Below are positions 34,334 to 46,633 of a stretch of DNA of 64,000 nt, one piece after another. Origin of the DNA: Paraspadella gotoi (Eukaryota; Chaetognatha); the NCBI GenBank assembly GCA_051294375.1, contig CM119266.1:18896087-18960086 (forward strand), in the 5' to 3' direction. A program made the position numbers and the translations under genes. How positions within the stretch are numbered: the first letter of the stretch is position 1; every line of letters starts with the position of its first letter. Below the pieces are notes generated by a model, which made no database searches, was not told where the DNA came from, and worked only from the letters and a program-made list of their open reading frames with translations.

Positions 34334-34718
34334 ATCGAGTCTTGGGTGAGATTCTTAACTTGGATAAGTTTGTCTCTTGGTGCAAGTGGCAAGAGGCAAA
34401 GGGACAAAATTAGTTGGAAGGAAAGGGAAAGGTTTGATAAGCGGTTGGAAGGTTTGACCAGAAACTGTTGACCCGAACGCGTCAAGGATGACCTCTCAAG
34501 GTCAATCATTATCGTACAGGAAGGGGGGCGGGAACTTGGGGGCTGGCGGAGAAAAATCTCAGAGAATTAGTGTTAATGACAAGAGCTGATGTTGTTTAAT
34601 CAGTAGTTATTCTTACATAAGTGTGTCATTAATTAATATCTTATAAATATTATAATTACTAATCTTAACTAATTTAAAACAGCCGTTTTCGGAAGGACGT
34701 CCTCCGCGGGAGAAAAGA

Positions 34719-34721
<3 letters not shown>

Positions 34722-34802
<81 letters not shown>

Positions 34803-34968
34803 TCAAGTCGGCTAAACTCTATGAAATACAGACTTTTTAGAATTTAGAAAATTTACATCAATTCAATTAATTTTAATCAATTGTCTTTTTCCATATTTAT
34901 TAAAATATATCAGTAACTAGAGAGAGAGAGAGTGAAGAAGAGGGAGAGATAGAGAGAGAGAGAGAGAA
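34722..34968. repeat. (GA)n microsatellites
   Basis: GA tracts lie at 34722-34801 and 34920-34968, separated by about 120 bp of AT-rich sequence. Confidence 0.9.
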
Positions 34969-35078
34969 TTTCGTCGGCAAAAAATGTTGTTTTGGAAACC
35001 AAACAAGGCCGAAAATTGGTCGTCTGGTTTTCGCGTTTCCTCCTTCCAATGTTGCTCCGTTATGAGGACGGCGTCCGA

Positions 35079-35081
<3 letters not shown>

Positions 35082-35161
<80 letters not shown>

Positions 35162-35173
35162 TCTCTCTCTCTC
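35082..35173. repeat. (CT)n microsatellite, interrupted
   Basis: CT dinucleotides with CCTC interruptions. Confidence 0.92.
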
Positions 35174-35239
35174 TATTCCGTCTCTATTCTTTCCTTCGCC
35201 CGTGCTAGTTATATTCCCCGCGCCAACTCCAGACGCCGT

Positions 35240-35345
35240 TAAAATCCTAAAAGGCGGTGATTCACCCGGCGGGGGGGGGGCGGGCGGGGCGCGTTTTGCG
35301 ATAGGGCGGGGTTGGCGAATTGAGGCCGAAAGGCTGAGAGGGGCG
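35240..35345 (+). other. GC-rich patch with a long G run
   Basis: CGGCGGGGGGGGGGCGGGCG is followed by further G runs, including GGGCGGGG at about 35304. It could act as a GC-box cluster or a quadruplex. No gene start is attached to it. Confidence 0.45.
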
Positions 35346-35412
35346 TAACTGGGAGAGAGAAAAGACGATTTGAAGTTAAATAAAAACTTTGAAAATTTTT
35401 TTTGGAAAAATA

Positions 35413-35720
35413 TGAATTGATGCATCCATTATAAAATTATCCATTCATTAAATAAGGTATCAGTACTCAGTAGTATAGGGAGATTGTGGAGATTGTGAAA
35501 GGGATTTGCGTAAACGCTCTCCTGTACTATTTGCCCTGTCTTGCCACAAGCTTTGGTGGTTTAAGGCCTCGATCACTCTTACAAGATAATGAATAGAAGA
35601 ATTCTGCAAGCTTTCTCACAAGACTCTCTCACAGTCTATTCACTCCTTGAGTATCTGGCTTCCTATCAATGACGTATTTAACATTTACAGTATGTTTTAA
35701 TTTTATAAAAGCACCACTTC
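35413..35720 (+). repeat. Dispersed element copy, family D
   Basis: It contains TTATCCATTCATTAAATAAG, GCTTTGGTGGTTTAAGGCCT, CGATCACTCTTACAAGATAA, CTATTCACTCCTTGAGTATC and GCTTCCTATCAATGACG in family order. It differs by an extra segment at about 35460-35540. Confidence 0.72.
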
Positions 35721-36739
35721 ATAAAAAAATTCTGAATTACCTACTAAAAGAACTGCGTCTACCCAGAATCTTTTCTTTGCTCACCACTCGCCCAGGGTGG
35801 ACAACGTCTAAAACGGTGGGGCGGGGGTCCGATGGGTCTAACCGCGGAAAAAGTCATGTTTTCAACGAAGAAGACGATGACGACGACTCGGGACCGTTCC
35901 GAGTGTTTGGTCCTTAGGATTTCATGTCTCCCTTTCCACTCGAACATCAACAGCGTCGTCGTTTCCCTTTGTCCAGCGTCAACGACTTCCGGTCTCGACC
36001 AAGCACTTCCCCTCCCTTCCCAAGAAACGCCCCAGCCGTGAGCGGCGTTAAGGCAGCCATTACGACCGACTTACGTACACTTTTACGGTGTTTTGGAGCC
36101 AAACTCAGATCAGCTAACGACTCTGCCGGGTAGTGCGACGAGGTAGGGAGAAAGGAGAGAATTCATCGGGGGTGAAAGAGAGATTAGTATTACTGACTAG
36201 TATTGGAGCTCGGATTCTCTTTTTTGGCGTTGGCTGATATGATAGGGTCACTTGTGGTAGGGTCCTAAGAAAAAGGNNNNNNNNNNGCATCTCAGGGAAA
36301 CTCTGTGAAGATGCTTTTCATTTAAACTATCCTTCAAACGGTTGCCTGACGACAATTTATAAACGAAAGGCCGTCAGCGCGACGCAGTTTTATTCGAATC
36401 GTTTTTTTTTTTAGCCTAAACTACGTATGACAAAAACTCTAGGAAGGGGAATAAGAATATAAATAATTATTTATTATTATATAATTATAAATACGAGTCG
36501 GTAAAATAAAAACTAAGTCTCTGTTTTTAAAGATTCTGGAAACAGGATTTAAAGAAAGATCAGTCACGTTCGCTAAATTTAAGCGCATGCGCAATTATCG
36601 TTAACAGTGGCGTCGGCGCCGACGGCAGCACGAGCGACAGCGGAGCAATTGTTGGGAGAGACTCTATCAACTGACCTGGTTCTTTTTGTGGGAATATGAA
36701 AANNNNNNNNNNNNNNNNNNNNNNNNNAGAGAGAGATGA
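35721..36739. other. Intergenic DNA with two small gaps
   Basis: A 10-N gap lies at 36277-36286 and a 25-N gap at 36703-36727. A moderately GC-rich stretch at 35770-36130 has several overlapping short frames, none supported. Confidence 0.5.
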
Positions 36740-37706
36740 CTCTAAGTCAAACTCAATTATTGTAACAATTATACAATTACAATTAAGATGGATGGACCAA
36801 AGGTTATCAGCTCGCTGTTGATTTCCTAGGAGAAATCATGTCACGCGCTGTTTGATTTTCTCGCACCGTACTAGTTAATCCGGGGACGCGCCACAGATCC
36901 GTCTATCGTGCCGATGGATAGAAAACGTGAGACCGAAACGAAGTCCGATAATTCTTATTTAAGTCGATAAATTTTACAGAATTCATTTGAGCAAACTTTC
37001 GGCAATTACGCGGATCTACCTTTGTCCTCCTGAGAATAGACCCAAATCTAACTAGGAGTACATCGAGTTAAATTCAAAAAACCTTGCATGATTAGTCCAA
37101 CAAAGCAAAAAAGTTTTTGTAGAGTAGGCAAAATGACTAAATTAAGCGAAGGTAGTAAAAAATGGCTTCTCAAAAATATGGCTAATTTCCCATGCGAATC
37201 TTCGCGATCTCGAAACTGTTCTTTTGTATGATTTTTAATGGAGACCTGGATTTTTGCTTTTGAATTTTCGATGTTTTTTAAACGAATTAATTTTCATTAA
37301 AACTTTTAAAAATTGGTTATTAAAGGCGTTATTTGAAATTAAAGTGAACTTTTTGTCGAAGTGAACTTTATCGTTTTTGTTAAATATTTATTCCAAACTT
37401 CGACATGTTTTCTTAATACTGGATAATTCCAGCTTTATTATTTGTTTGTAAATTATTTTATGTATTATATCTATATAAATTGCAATAGTTTTGTTTTATA
37501 TACTATTTAATAAGCTCCTCTGCATGTGGCAGATATCTTTTTTTATTTTCAGGTTAACGATTTGACGATTCCAAAGGATTCAAAGGAGCGGTTCCAAAAT
37601 CTTTATCTTCTTTATCTTTTTTTTAGCAGGTAAGAATTTATTGATAATCAATATCGCTAAGTCACTTTGATAATTATTTTCTAGTAAATAATTTTTTTGT
37701 GAATAG

Positions 37707-39501
37707 GTGGCTAGAGAGAACTTGGGCTTGAAGAGAGGGTCATCGCAACATCCATCCCGAGCTGAAGTATGGTTACGAAGGCTCAGACGACGGCAAGAAC
37801 TTGAAATGTTGTATTCAGAGATAGGTGAATTTCCAATTAACATAAAATTCTTCTTAAAAACTTTAGGTTATTGGTCAATATTGCTTATTATGCTGGATGA
37901 GCGAGCCGAACAACAGAGTGCGCATGTCGCATATAATATAAATTAAAAAATAGAATTATTTTTCTATAATCTTTATAGATTTTCTCAAATTTTAACTCAT
38001 TATAATATCATCGATTGTGTAGTTTTTTTCAGTTTTGTTGTGTTTGAGTTTAGAATAACAAAGGTAATCTTTCATTTTTCGTAATGGCCAATAAAATTTT
38101 TTATTTACATTTTAAAATTATGGACATTTTTCGCTTCGAGTCTTCATCAGGCGCAAATAAATTTGTCAAATATTTGGAATTTATAGTGAAGAGGAGAGAG
38201 AGAAAGAGAAGAGGAGAGAGAGAGAGAGAGAAAAGAAAGTTTTCACACAAAGAATTTAGAAAAGACAATGTGACAAATATTATCTCTCGCCCCAGCTATT
38301 TTTTTCCCTCTTATTTTTTTTGACCGTACTTAAGTTGTCCTCACGCATTCGCCAAATTTTTTCTAGTAAAATTCTTCGTCTTTTGGTCGTAATTGAGCGA
38401 GATCATGATCATCACTTTAGTTCGTTTTATTGATTTATAAAAAGTATGCATTCGCCCGTCCTGAACGGGATTTTTATGGACATAATATAAATAAAAGTTT
38501 CAAACTTCATCGCCACTTTTGCATTCATTCAATTTCCTCATGATTCAGAAAAGATTCATTAATAAGCCTACGTTAAACTCGCAAGGACGGACGAGCCTCA
38601 ACACGCTTGACGTCGCGAGCGTGAAATACAGAAGTATTTCACAGTGAAACTTAAGTTGAGGACGGGCGCGATGCTACTTTTTGAAAAGTCAGAAAAACGA
38701 ATTAAAGATTTATCTGTGTCTCGCCAAATATGATAAAAGATCAACAAATAGCAGAGAGTAGCGACCGAGATCATAGGATTGAGGGAGAGTTAAAAAGAAA
38801 TGAAAGTTTAATTAATAATTTTGTTGCGTTATATTAGAAATTCGAATTGCCGTTGCCAAAAACAAAAATTAAACCTTCGTTTATTCTAATATCGCGATAA
38901 ATATTCTCGTTAAGACTTTTATTTCTTTTTAGGTGTTGTATCTAACATAGCCTTGGACAATCTAAGCTCCGAACGCAACTCGAACATGAAGGCATCAAAT
39001 TCTAAGAGCAGCGTAACGTGGTTTATGTATGGCAACGGCGGACATCAGAATTGGTCATTGATTCCGCTCTTTAAACCCTCTAGCATTCCCAAACCAGTGC
39101 CGGGACAATTAGGCAAAAATAATGTCGGCTTTCTTTTACCTGAGGAAGGATGCGCGAATCGAGGTCGATCCGAGAATATCTTGGCCATTCCCTCCTCATT
39201 CAGAAGCAGCTTGTTGATCTCTCTCTCTCTCTCTCTCTCGTCATAGTTTAGCATTTTTAAAATTCACATCACTATGAAAAATTGCACGGATAAGGCTGTA
39301 CTAAAGGCCAGAACACTGTCTGTTTATTGTAAATAAAAACTCGTTGTCGAAATAATAGAATTAACAAAAAAGATTTATACATTTTAAATTCAAATGGGTA
39401 TGAAATGTTTTTATTATTAACCTTTTCAATAGTTTGTTTCAGATGGCTTTAAGGATATTCAACGAGGCAACGCAGTCTTCATCCCACATCTTTTGGAATA
39501 A
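37707..39501 (+). CDS. Candidate spliced gene, three exon-like pieces, partial 5' end
   Basis: Piece A (37707-37824) follows an acceptor (TTTTTTTGTGAATAG) and ends at a donor (ATAG, GTGAAT). Piece B (38933-39163) follows a strong acceptor (TTTTATTTCTTTTTAG) and ends at a weaker donor (GTCGAT). Piece C (39443-39501) follows TTTGTTTCAG and ends in TAA. A ends in phase 1 and B starts with the two bases needed. B ends in phase 1 and C again supplies two bases. The joined frame is 135 codons with no internal stop. Segments include HPSRAEVWLRRLRRRQELEM, KSSVTWFMYGNGGHQNWSLI, PVPGQLGKNNVGFLLPEEG and GFKDIQRGNAVFIPHLLE. The composition is ordinary. There is no ATG at the start, so a further 5' exon is needed. 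I do not recognise the family; a PGQxGKxxV-like motif faintly recalls polypeptide GalNAc-transferases but is too short to claim. Confidence 0.4.
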
Positions 39502-39584
39502 TCGGCTTCAAAACTTTTCATACAATTAATATTGTAAATTCATACACAATATTTTAGTGATAGAGGTGCTATGCAACGTTCAAA

Positions 39585-39590
39585 AATAAA
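39585..39590 (+). terminator. AATAAA polyadenylation-type signal
   Basis: AATAAA lies 84 bp after the stop of the candidate spliced frame. The hexamer is common by chance in AT-rich DNA, so it supports the gene only in that context. Confidence 0.25.
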
Positions 39591-41660
39591 ACGCTTTAAA
39601 TCCATATTTATTAGGTTGATACTAAACTTTGGTCATCTGCTGTAGTATAGCTGACTGTAATGGTGTTCGCGGCGACTAACCCCTGCAGGATCGCAATAAG
39701 ATATACATTCATTGTTTTAATGTAGTATGGTCCTATATAGTAATATTACGATTGAAATGAATAACACTTGGTTGAAACTGTTTATTGATCTTATTGAAAT
39801 AAATTTGCTTTATGTAAAAAAATAAATTTGAAATTCACATGTTAACAGATTGATAGTGATAAACATATACGGTAGATACGTCATGTATTCTTAACCAAAT
39901 AATCAAATGAGTTTTTATTATTTGTTTATAGTATTTTAACTAGAAAAAACTAGTTATTATTTTAATATTAAAATATTTTTTTATACCGGATTTCATCGTA
40001 ACTCGTTAATCTCATTTGCATATTCGAGTAAGCTTGGTCAGTGTACTACCTTTTGAGCTTACAGTACTCGTCATCGAAGTTCGAATTAGCATTATATGTC
40101 AGTGTGATCATATCTGCAAGGTTTTTTTGAAAATCCGAGTTTTAAGCTCACGGTTCACAACTAAGAATTGCCAAAGTCATCACAAAGGGAAGATTGTGAT
40201 GGTAGGAAAAAAAGGAAAAAAAGAAATAAATGGGGGGAAAAAAGAAAAAAAAGGAAGCCAGGCGAGCGGGGACGAATGGAAAGACAGGCGCCTGTAAAGG
40301 AGGGAGAGATAAGGGAGAAATGAGGAATAGATGATTGCAGATGGGCGTAGAAGATGGAAGAGGGCAAAACCTAAGGACAAAAGATAACCGAAACAATAAG
40401 AAGGGATGGAGCGAAAGACAAAGGAGAGGGTCATCGTAGAGACGAAAACAGAGGAAATGGTCCTTGTAATGGATTATAAAGATAAAGACGGGCACGTGAT
40501 GAAAGAACCGAGACTCGGGCGAAGGGGGAGACGGTTCGCTAGGAGAATACGCGGCAGCAGAGAGGAATCGATGGGGCGACTGAAATATAGAACGCGCTTC
40601 CTCGTGCGTAACGAATGCGTAACGGTTCACTACGATCAGTGTCGCCTTTTTCACGTCAGACCTCCAGGATTCACCATCACGCCCACTTTACCTCATATTC
40701 ACATCCCCCTTTTTTCACCATCGCGCAGTAAATCTAGTTATAGGACCTTAATCGCATTATGCACCATAATATTTAACTATCGCCAATATTTCAACATCAG
40801 TTTTAAAATAAAAAAAAAATCCGCATTTTTTCGATCAGTCTCCAACAGAGTTTTAAAAGGTAGTAAACTTTGACTCCTACAATACTATCGGTTCCTCTTC
40901 TCTCTCTCTTCTCATCCTCTCTCTCTCCTCTCTCTCTCTTCCTCTCTCTCTTCTCTCTCTCTCTTTCTCTCCTTCTCCCCTCTCTTCTCTTTGCGCTTGG
41001 CCCTGGCTCGCCAATTGATGTGAGTGACTCATGTTGACCCTATCAAGTGGAGTCACATGTGGAAATGAAAGAGGCGCCTGTTCTCAAAACGTCCGGGTCA
41101 CGCTCCTCTCCTCTCCTTTTCTCCCTCTCTCCTCCCTCTTCTCTCCCCCTTCAACTCCTCTACTATGACACATCACTTCTCCTGCTTCTTCTATCCATTT
41201 TTTCACCATAAGCGAATGGGCGATAACGCGGCCGTTCTTCGCGTTCACTCGACGTTTTCTCACAAAATCATTCCATCTTCACACAGACGGGTCGATGAAG
41301 GGCAAAAGTGAGGCGAGGGTATTTATGTTTACCTGTCTTGGCCCAGGTGAAAAAAAATCTGTGCAGTAGGAGAACGAGCGGGAAAAGATTTTTTTTTATT
41401 TACTGCTAGCATCTATACATAATATATTGAACAATTAATGTTTTTAGAACGAATTGTAGACAGAACTCGTGGTATCAAGTCGCACGCGGCGACGAACGAA
41501 CGAGACGGAGTAACAAACAACAAAATTCATTACTAGTTTTAGAGTTAAGCAACGTTATAGTAGGTAGTAAAATCCTTTTATGTGTTCTCCGTGACGGTTA
41601 ACATTTAAAGTCATTAAAGTCCTCATATGGTATTAAACCCTAACTATTGTACAAATATAT

Positions 41661-41994
41661 AATGAATTGGTACAACAATATAACATTATCCAATTGTAGC
41701 GAATCTAATTCGCCCCGTATAGCTTGCGAGAAGAGAGAGCTCGTTCCCATTGGCTGGACGGTTAAGTGTTGTTTAACAACATAAGCTTCTGGTTCAATCC
41801 CAACGGTCACGTTGGGTTAAGTGTGACGGCCTCGGCTTAATAATTAAGGAGACGCCCAGTGACATGGGTGGTCACTTGCTGAACCCCAGCCGTCGGGTGA
41901 TGCCTCACACCCGGTATCAACATGTCTCCCGTTGACATACAATATCCAATATATCCTTCATTAATATAATTATTGTCTCCTGTGACTTGGACTC
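41661..41994 (+). repeat. tRNA-derived SINE within a family D element (left arm copy)
   Basis: An A-box-like TGGCTGGACGG at 41751-41761 and an exact B-box GGTTCAATCCC at 41791-41801 have tRNA-like spacing. The downstream tail contains GTGACATGGGTGGTCACTTG and GATGCCTCACACCCGG. The element is flanked by family D ends (ATTGGTACAACAATATAACA on the left, TTCATTAATATAATTATTG on the right), so the SINE sits inside, or forms the core of, that family. Transcription by RNA polymerase III is the expected mode for this class. Confidence 0.72.
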
Positions 41995-42509
41995 TAGCTT
42001 TTAATATTCCTTATCAATATAATCTCCTAATTTCGATTTCGTCCAATCGCTCTTCACAATTCTGGTCCCCCTCAACCCAAACAGACACCGATTTTTTTTT
42101 CCTTCATATCATCTTAATAATATCGATCGATCGTAGAGTGATGCGAAGTTGAACCGCCGAAATCAACCTTTAACAAACTTACCTTTTAAACGGAGATCCA
42201 GGCGACGGCGAAAGTGCGAGTCGGAGAATAGAGATGTAAAATATATAGTTTCTTTTGACGATACTTTACACAATTCAGGCGATGATACTAGGATTATTTA
42301 CATATTAATTTATTGAGAGACGGCGCACGTTAAATTATTGTTTCATTGAAAAGAGAGAGAATTTCTTTGTGTGGTTTTTTTTTTCTATTTTTTTTTCTCT
42401 AAATGCAATTTAATTTTGGGTCCTCTACCGAAGTCTGTTGAGTCTATTCTGGATGTTCGCCAATGCAGGAATCAATGACATATTCGGAAACACAATTCGG
42501 AAAAGAGTT

Positions 42510-42586
<77 letters not shown>

Positions 42587-45134
42587 GAAGAGAGAAGAAA
42601 ATTTTTAAAAGAAAGTTTTTTTATTCTTTTTAATTTAAATAAGATAGTTTTTTCTTGTCGTTGTTAAGTTTAAAAAAACAACGGTAGTGATCGGAAAGTT
42701 GGACAGAGGTTCCGGCGTATAATAGCAGACGACCGGAACTGTGGTTATGACGGATAGAAGTATACGGAGAAGTCAAAGTCGTAAATAACTAAAAAAAAAA
42801 AGATTAAGGACGACGTGTGACTATTGTAGACGCGACGAAAACGATCACTATGACGGGGCGGACGATACAAGAAAAGACGAAACGAAAAATAGACGACGAT
42901 GACGGCAAAGACGATGACGATGATGAGACCCGTATTAACCGATGGAGACTCTAGTCTGCGAGTGTCTCTCTATTTTTTTGTTGTTGTTGTGCTTTTTTTT
43001 GTTTGTTTTTTTTTTAAGAATTGGATCCTTTTTTCCTTCTTCTTTTTCGATGAAGGAAAGAAGTGGGAGAGAGTCTCCTCGGGCGCCGACCGGATTAGGC
43101 GCGACGTACTTCCGGCGGCGGATGGAGGACAGGGACAGAGATGGCGAGGAAGGGGCGATCTTGCAGGAACGTGAAATATTTTGCAAATTTTAAAATAGAT
43201 TTTGATTAAAGTTAGGGGTTTTAAAATATGTTTCTTTTAAGTCTCCGACGTTTATTTTATTTAATTTCAAATATTCGTTTTAACGCCATCTGAATGAAAA
43301 GTTGTAATATCTATGAACAATTTTTATTAAAAAATATTTCTGCGTAAGAACAACATTATGGTAAACTTAGTGTAATATAATACGTTTTCATTGCGCATCT
43401 TTTCAGCACATTTGTGTAACTGATTAAATTTGAATATCTATTCGCATTTAATGTTACAAAGTGTGAATGTTAAGATGAATAACCTTACTTAATTTTATCC
43501 CACGACGGAGATTTTCAGAGTTGAGACGTCGCTTGGACCGATTTGGATTATCCTTCCAACAAAAGACAGTTTTTTGTCGTAGTTTTCTTTCGGGAATTTT
43601 GTTTCCCTTTTTAATTTTTTCCTCTTTTTTGCGACTCTAGTGAATCAATTCTACATGTTGAAGTTGAGGATGAGTGATATCGACATTTTTTTTTATTTCC
43701 GCGCGGTTTTTTTCTTTTTCGTCGGCGCAAAGCTCGGACGCCGAAACGCGAGCGTCGACGCAAGAACGACGACATCAACGACCAGACGCGAGGAGAGAGA
43801 GAAGAGAGAGAGGAGAGAGAGAGAGGGCAGACGAGAGAAGAGAGAAGAGAGAGAGACGAGGAGATGAGAAGCGAAGCGAGCCGACATCGGCAAGGGACGT
43901 GAAGGAATCGTTTTTGAGAGAGAAACGGAGAAAAGAGAAGTTGGGGGGAATAAGCAGAGGGGGCGTGGCGTAGAAGAGTATTCCGGAGAAACGGTAGGAC
44001 AGTAGGTCGTGAAAAACGTGGACAAAGGGGAAAGAAATAGCTTTGCGCGAATCCGAGAGTCACAGGTCGAGGTCCGAGATATGTAAATCGCGAAACTTGA
44101 GAGAAGTTCGTCGGCATAATATTATATTTTATATTATACTTTATATTTAAATTTCGTTTGTTTGGTAAACGGGAAGGCGCTGGACACCAAATAAAACTCA
44201 AATTTGAAACCCCCAAAAAATTTCTTCCGCGATTTTGAACAAAAAAAATCAATAAAAAAAGTTTTCATCACAATGTTTATGTTTTTGTTTGTTTTGTTTT
44301 CCATCGTGGAATCGAGATTTTTCAAGATCGACAATATTCCCGCAAAACGAGGATCTGGAGAAAAAAGGGGGAGATATGTTTAAAAATAGGAAAATATTGA
44401 ATTATTAAATTAAAATTATATAGACTTAATTAAAAATCGAGTGAAATGATGATGACGATTGGATTAATTCAAAAACGAAATAAAAGAATCTCTCTCTCTC
44501 CTCTCTCTCTCCCTCTTCTCTCTCTTCATCCGTTCGAGATTCTCCTCCTAATATTTGTAAAGGGCAATTCTCTCTCTTTTTCGAGGGGCGAGAAGGGATA
44601 GAGAATGAGAGAGAGAGAGCAGAGGAGAGAGAGAAGGAGAGCAGACGAGAGAGAGAGGAGAGAGAGAGAATCTGTTCGATAGAGAAAAAATTCTCTCCCG
44701 AAAAAAGAGTAACTTAGAAAAGTAACGAGAGCAAAGTAGTATAGAAAGTGGAGCCAGAAGGGAACGGAAATTTTGCGGCCGCCGGTCCTACCCGGTTCCA
44801 AATATCTCTCTCTCTCTTCTTCTCTACTCTCTCTTCTCTCTCTCTCTCTCCTTCTCTCTCTCTTCTTTCTCTCTCTTCTCTCTCTCATCGTTCTTTGACT
44901 TTTTTACTATTTTACAATTTTAATGGCTTTCCCTCCACTTATCCTTTCGCCGCGCCACAACCACCAAAATAGAACCTCGTTCGCCTGGAGAAATGAGAGA
45001 GAGACGACGACCGACGACGCACTGATTATCGACGGACAACGTCATGACTTTCAAAAAGCATATATCTAAGACACGATTTCCCTGGAAGTTAAATGCAGTC
45101 GCAGTAGCGCAGAGAGGTGAGAGAAGAGAGGAGA

Positions 45135-45187
<53 letters not shown>

Positions 45188-45820
45188 AGAGAGAAGAGAG
45201 AGAGAGACAGGAGAGAATTCGGTAGCAAAGGCCAGACGTTAATGTAAGACGCGTCAGGGTTTAAGCGTCTCGATCGCCGGCAGAAGCAGCAGAGTCGTCG
45301 TCGTCGTCGTCGTTTTCGTCGTCGTCGGCGACGACGGACCCGACTCGAAAACCTGGCAGAGGACGTCGCGTCAGCGGCGCGAGGACAGCAGCGGCGCGAG
45401 GACAGCAGCGGCGGACGAAGATCAACAAGTCAAAAAACGCAGACGGTCTCGGCTCGATGTAAGTACATGAGAAGAACTCTTTTTTTTTTCCGTTATAAAA
45501 AGAAAAAACGAAAGAAAAATAAGAAAAAGAAAGGAAAATAAAGAAAGAAAACGAAAAAAGGAAAAGGAAAAAAAAGGGGAAAAAAAAGAGAGAGAGAAAA
45601 AAAAGAAAACTAGGCTTAATTCAGATTAAAACTAAGAATAAAGATACAGAATTATAAAATGTTGTTAAAATTTCCGCTTGTTTGAATATATTATTTATTG
45701 TTTTCAGAATATTAACTGAATCGTTAATATGCATTATTATTACCATTATATATCTTGTATATGATTAGAGTAGCTATTTTCTTTCGTAATTTTCTCACTT
45801 TTTTCACGATTTTTTTTTTA

Positions 45821-45835
45821 GGAATCTCTGTTTCA

Positions 45836-45927
<92 letters not shown>

Positions 45928-45966
45928 TCCCTTCATTGTTAGTTTCTTTCAAGGTCTCCTTCATTT

Positions 45967-46031
<65 letters not shown>

Positions 46032-46032
46032 G
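45821..46032. repeat. Spacer at the palindrome centre, (CT)n-rich
   Basis: About 212 bp separate the arms, largely two CT tracts (about 45840-45925 and 45971-46028) around a short unique piece (CCTCCCTTCATTGTTAGTTT). A similar CT-rich spacer occurs at the centre of the second palindrome. Confidence 0.88.
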
Positions 46033-46575
46033 TTAAAAAAAAATCGTGAAAAAAAGTGAGAAAATTACGAAAGAAAATAGCTAACTCTAATCATATACAA
46101 GATATATAATGGTAATAATAATGCATATTAACGATTCAGTTAATATTCTGAAAACAATAAATAAATATATTCAAACAAGCGGAAATTTTAAACAACATTT
46201 TTATAATTCTGTATCTTTATTCTTAGTTTTTAATCTGAATTAAGCCTAGTTTTCTTTTTTTCTCTCTCTCTCTTTTTTTTCCCCTTTTTTTTCCTTTTTC
46301 TTTTTTCGTTTTCTTTTCTTTTATTTTCCTTTTCTTTTTCTTATTTTTCTTTCGTTTCTTTCTTTTTATAAGGAAAAAAAAAAAGAAAGTTCTTCTCATG
46401 TACTTAACATCGAGCCGAGACCGTCTGCTTCTTTTGACTTGTTGATCTTCGTCCGCCGCTGCTGTCCTCGCCGCCGCTGCTGTCCTCGCCGCCGCTGACG
46501 CGACGTCCTCTGCCCAGGGTTTTCGAGTCTGGGTCCGTCGTCGCCGACGACGACGAAAACGACGACGACGACGAC

Positions 46576-46633
46576 NNNNNNNNNNNNNNNNNNNNNNNNN
46601 NNNNNNNNNNNNNNNNNNNNNNNNNNNNNNNNN
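46576..46633. other. 58-bp assembly gap (N)
   Basis: The gap begins inside a (GAC)n run and directly precedes the wrongly oriented block. Confidence 0.99.

Larger units (their letters stand above)
37038..40168. other. 3.1-kb segment present only in the left arm
   Basis: The right arm runs straight through the corresponding site (about 52036-52042, CAATTCTTAGGAGGAC). The left arm is interrupted there, with TGAGAAT at 37031-37037 on one side and TAAGAAT at 40162-40168 on the other. This near-identical 7-mer at both junctions fits a target-site duplication from an insertion, but equally fits a microhomology-mediated deletion in the right arm. No terminal inverted repeats are obvious. The segment is AT-rich and contains three exon-like pieces. 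Confidence 0.75.
36740..45820 (+). repeat. Left arm of the large palindrome
   Basis: The arm is 9.1 kb long including a segment of about 3.1 kb (37038-40168) that is absent from the right arm. Without it the arm is about 5.95 kb, close to the 6.3 kb of the right arm. It carries a (GA)n tract at 42507-42590 that pairs with (CT)n at 49494-49580, GC-rich triplet repeats near 45300 that pair with 46540-46575, and a 155-codon frame at 40406-40870 whose counterpart on the right arm is disrupted by indels. That disruption argues against coding. Confidence 0.88.

Noticed and set aside
33732-34385. 217-codon minus-strand frame
   Set aside because: It is almost entirely Phe, Leu, Ser and Tyr translated from an AAAG/AAAT purine tract. 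There is no domain and no normal composition.
40148-40873. Overlapping long frames on both strands at the start of the main left-arm segment
   Set aside because: The matching region in the right arm (about 51280-52035) has single-base indels that shift both frames, so neither is conserved between the two arms.
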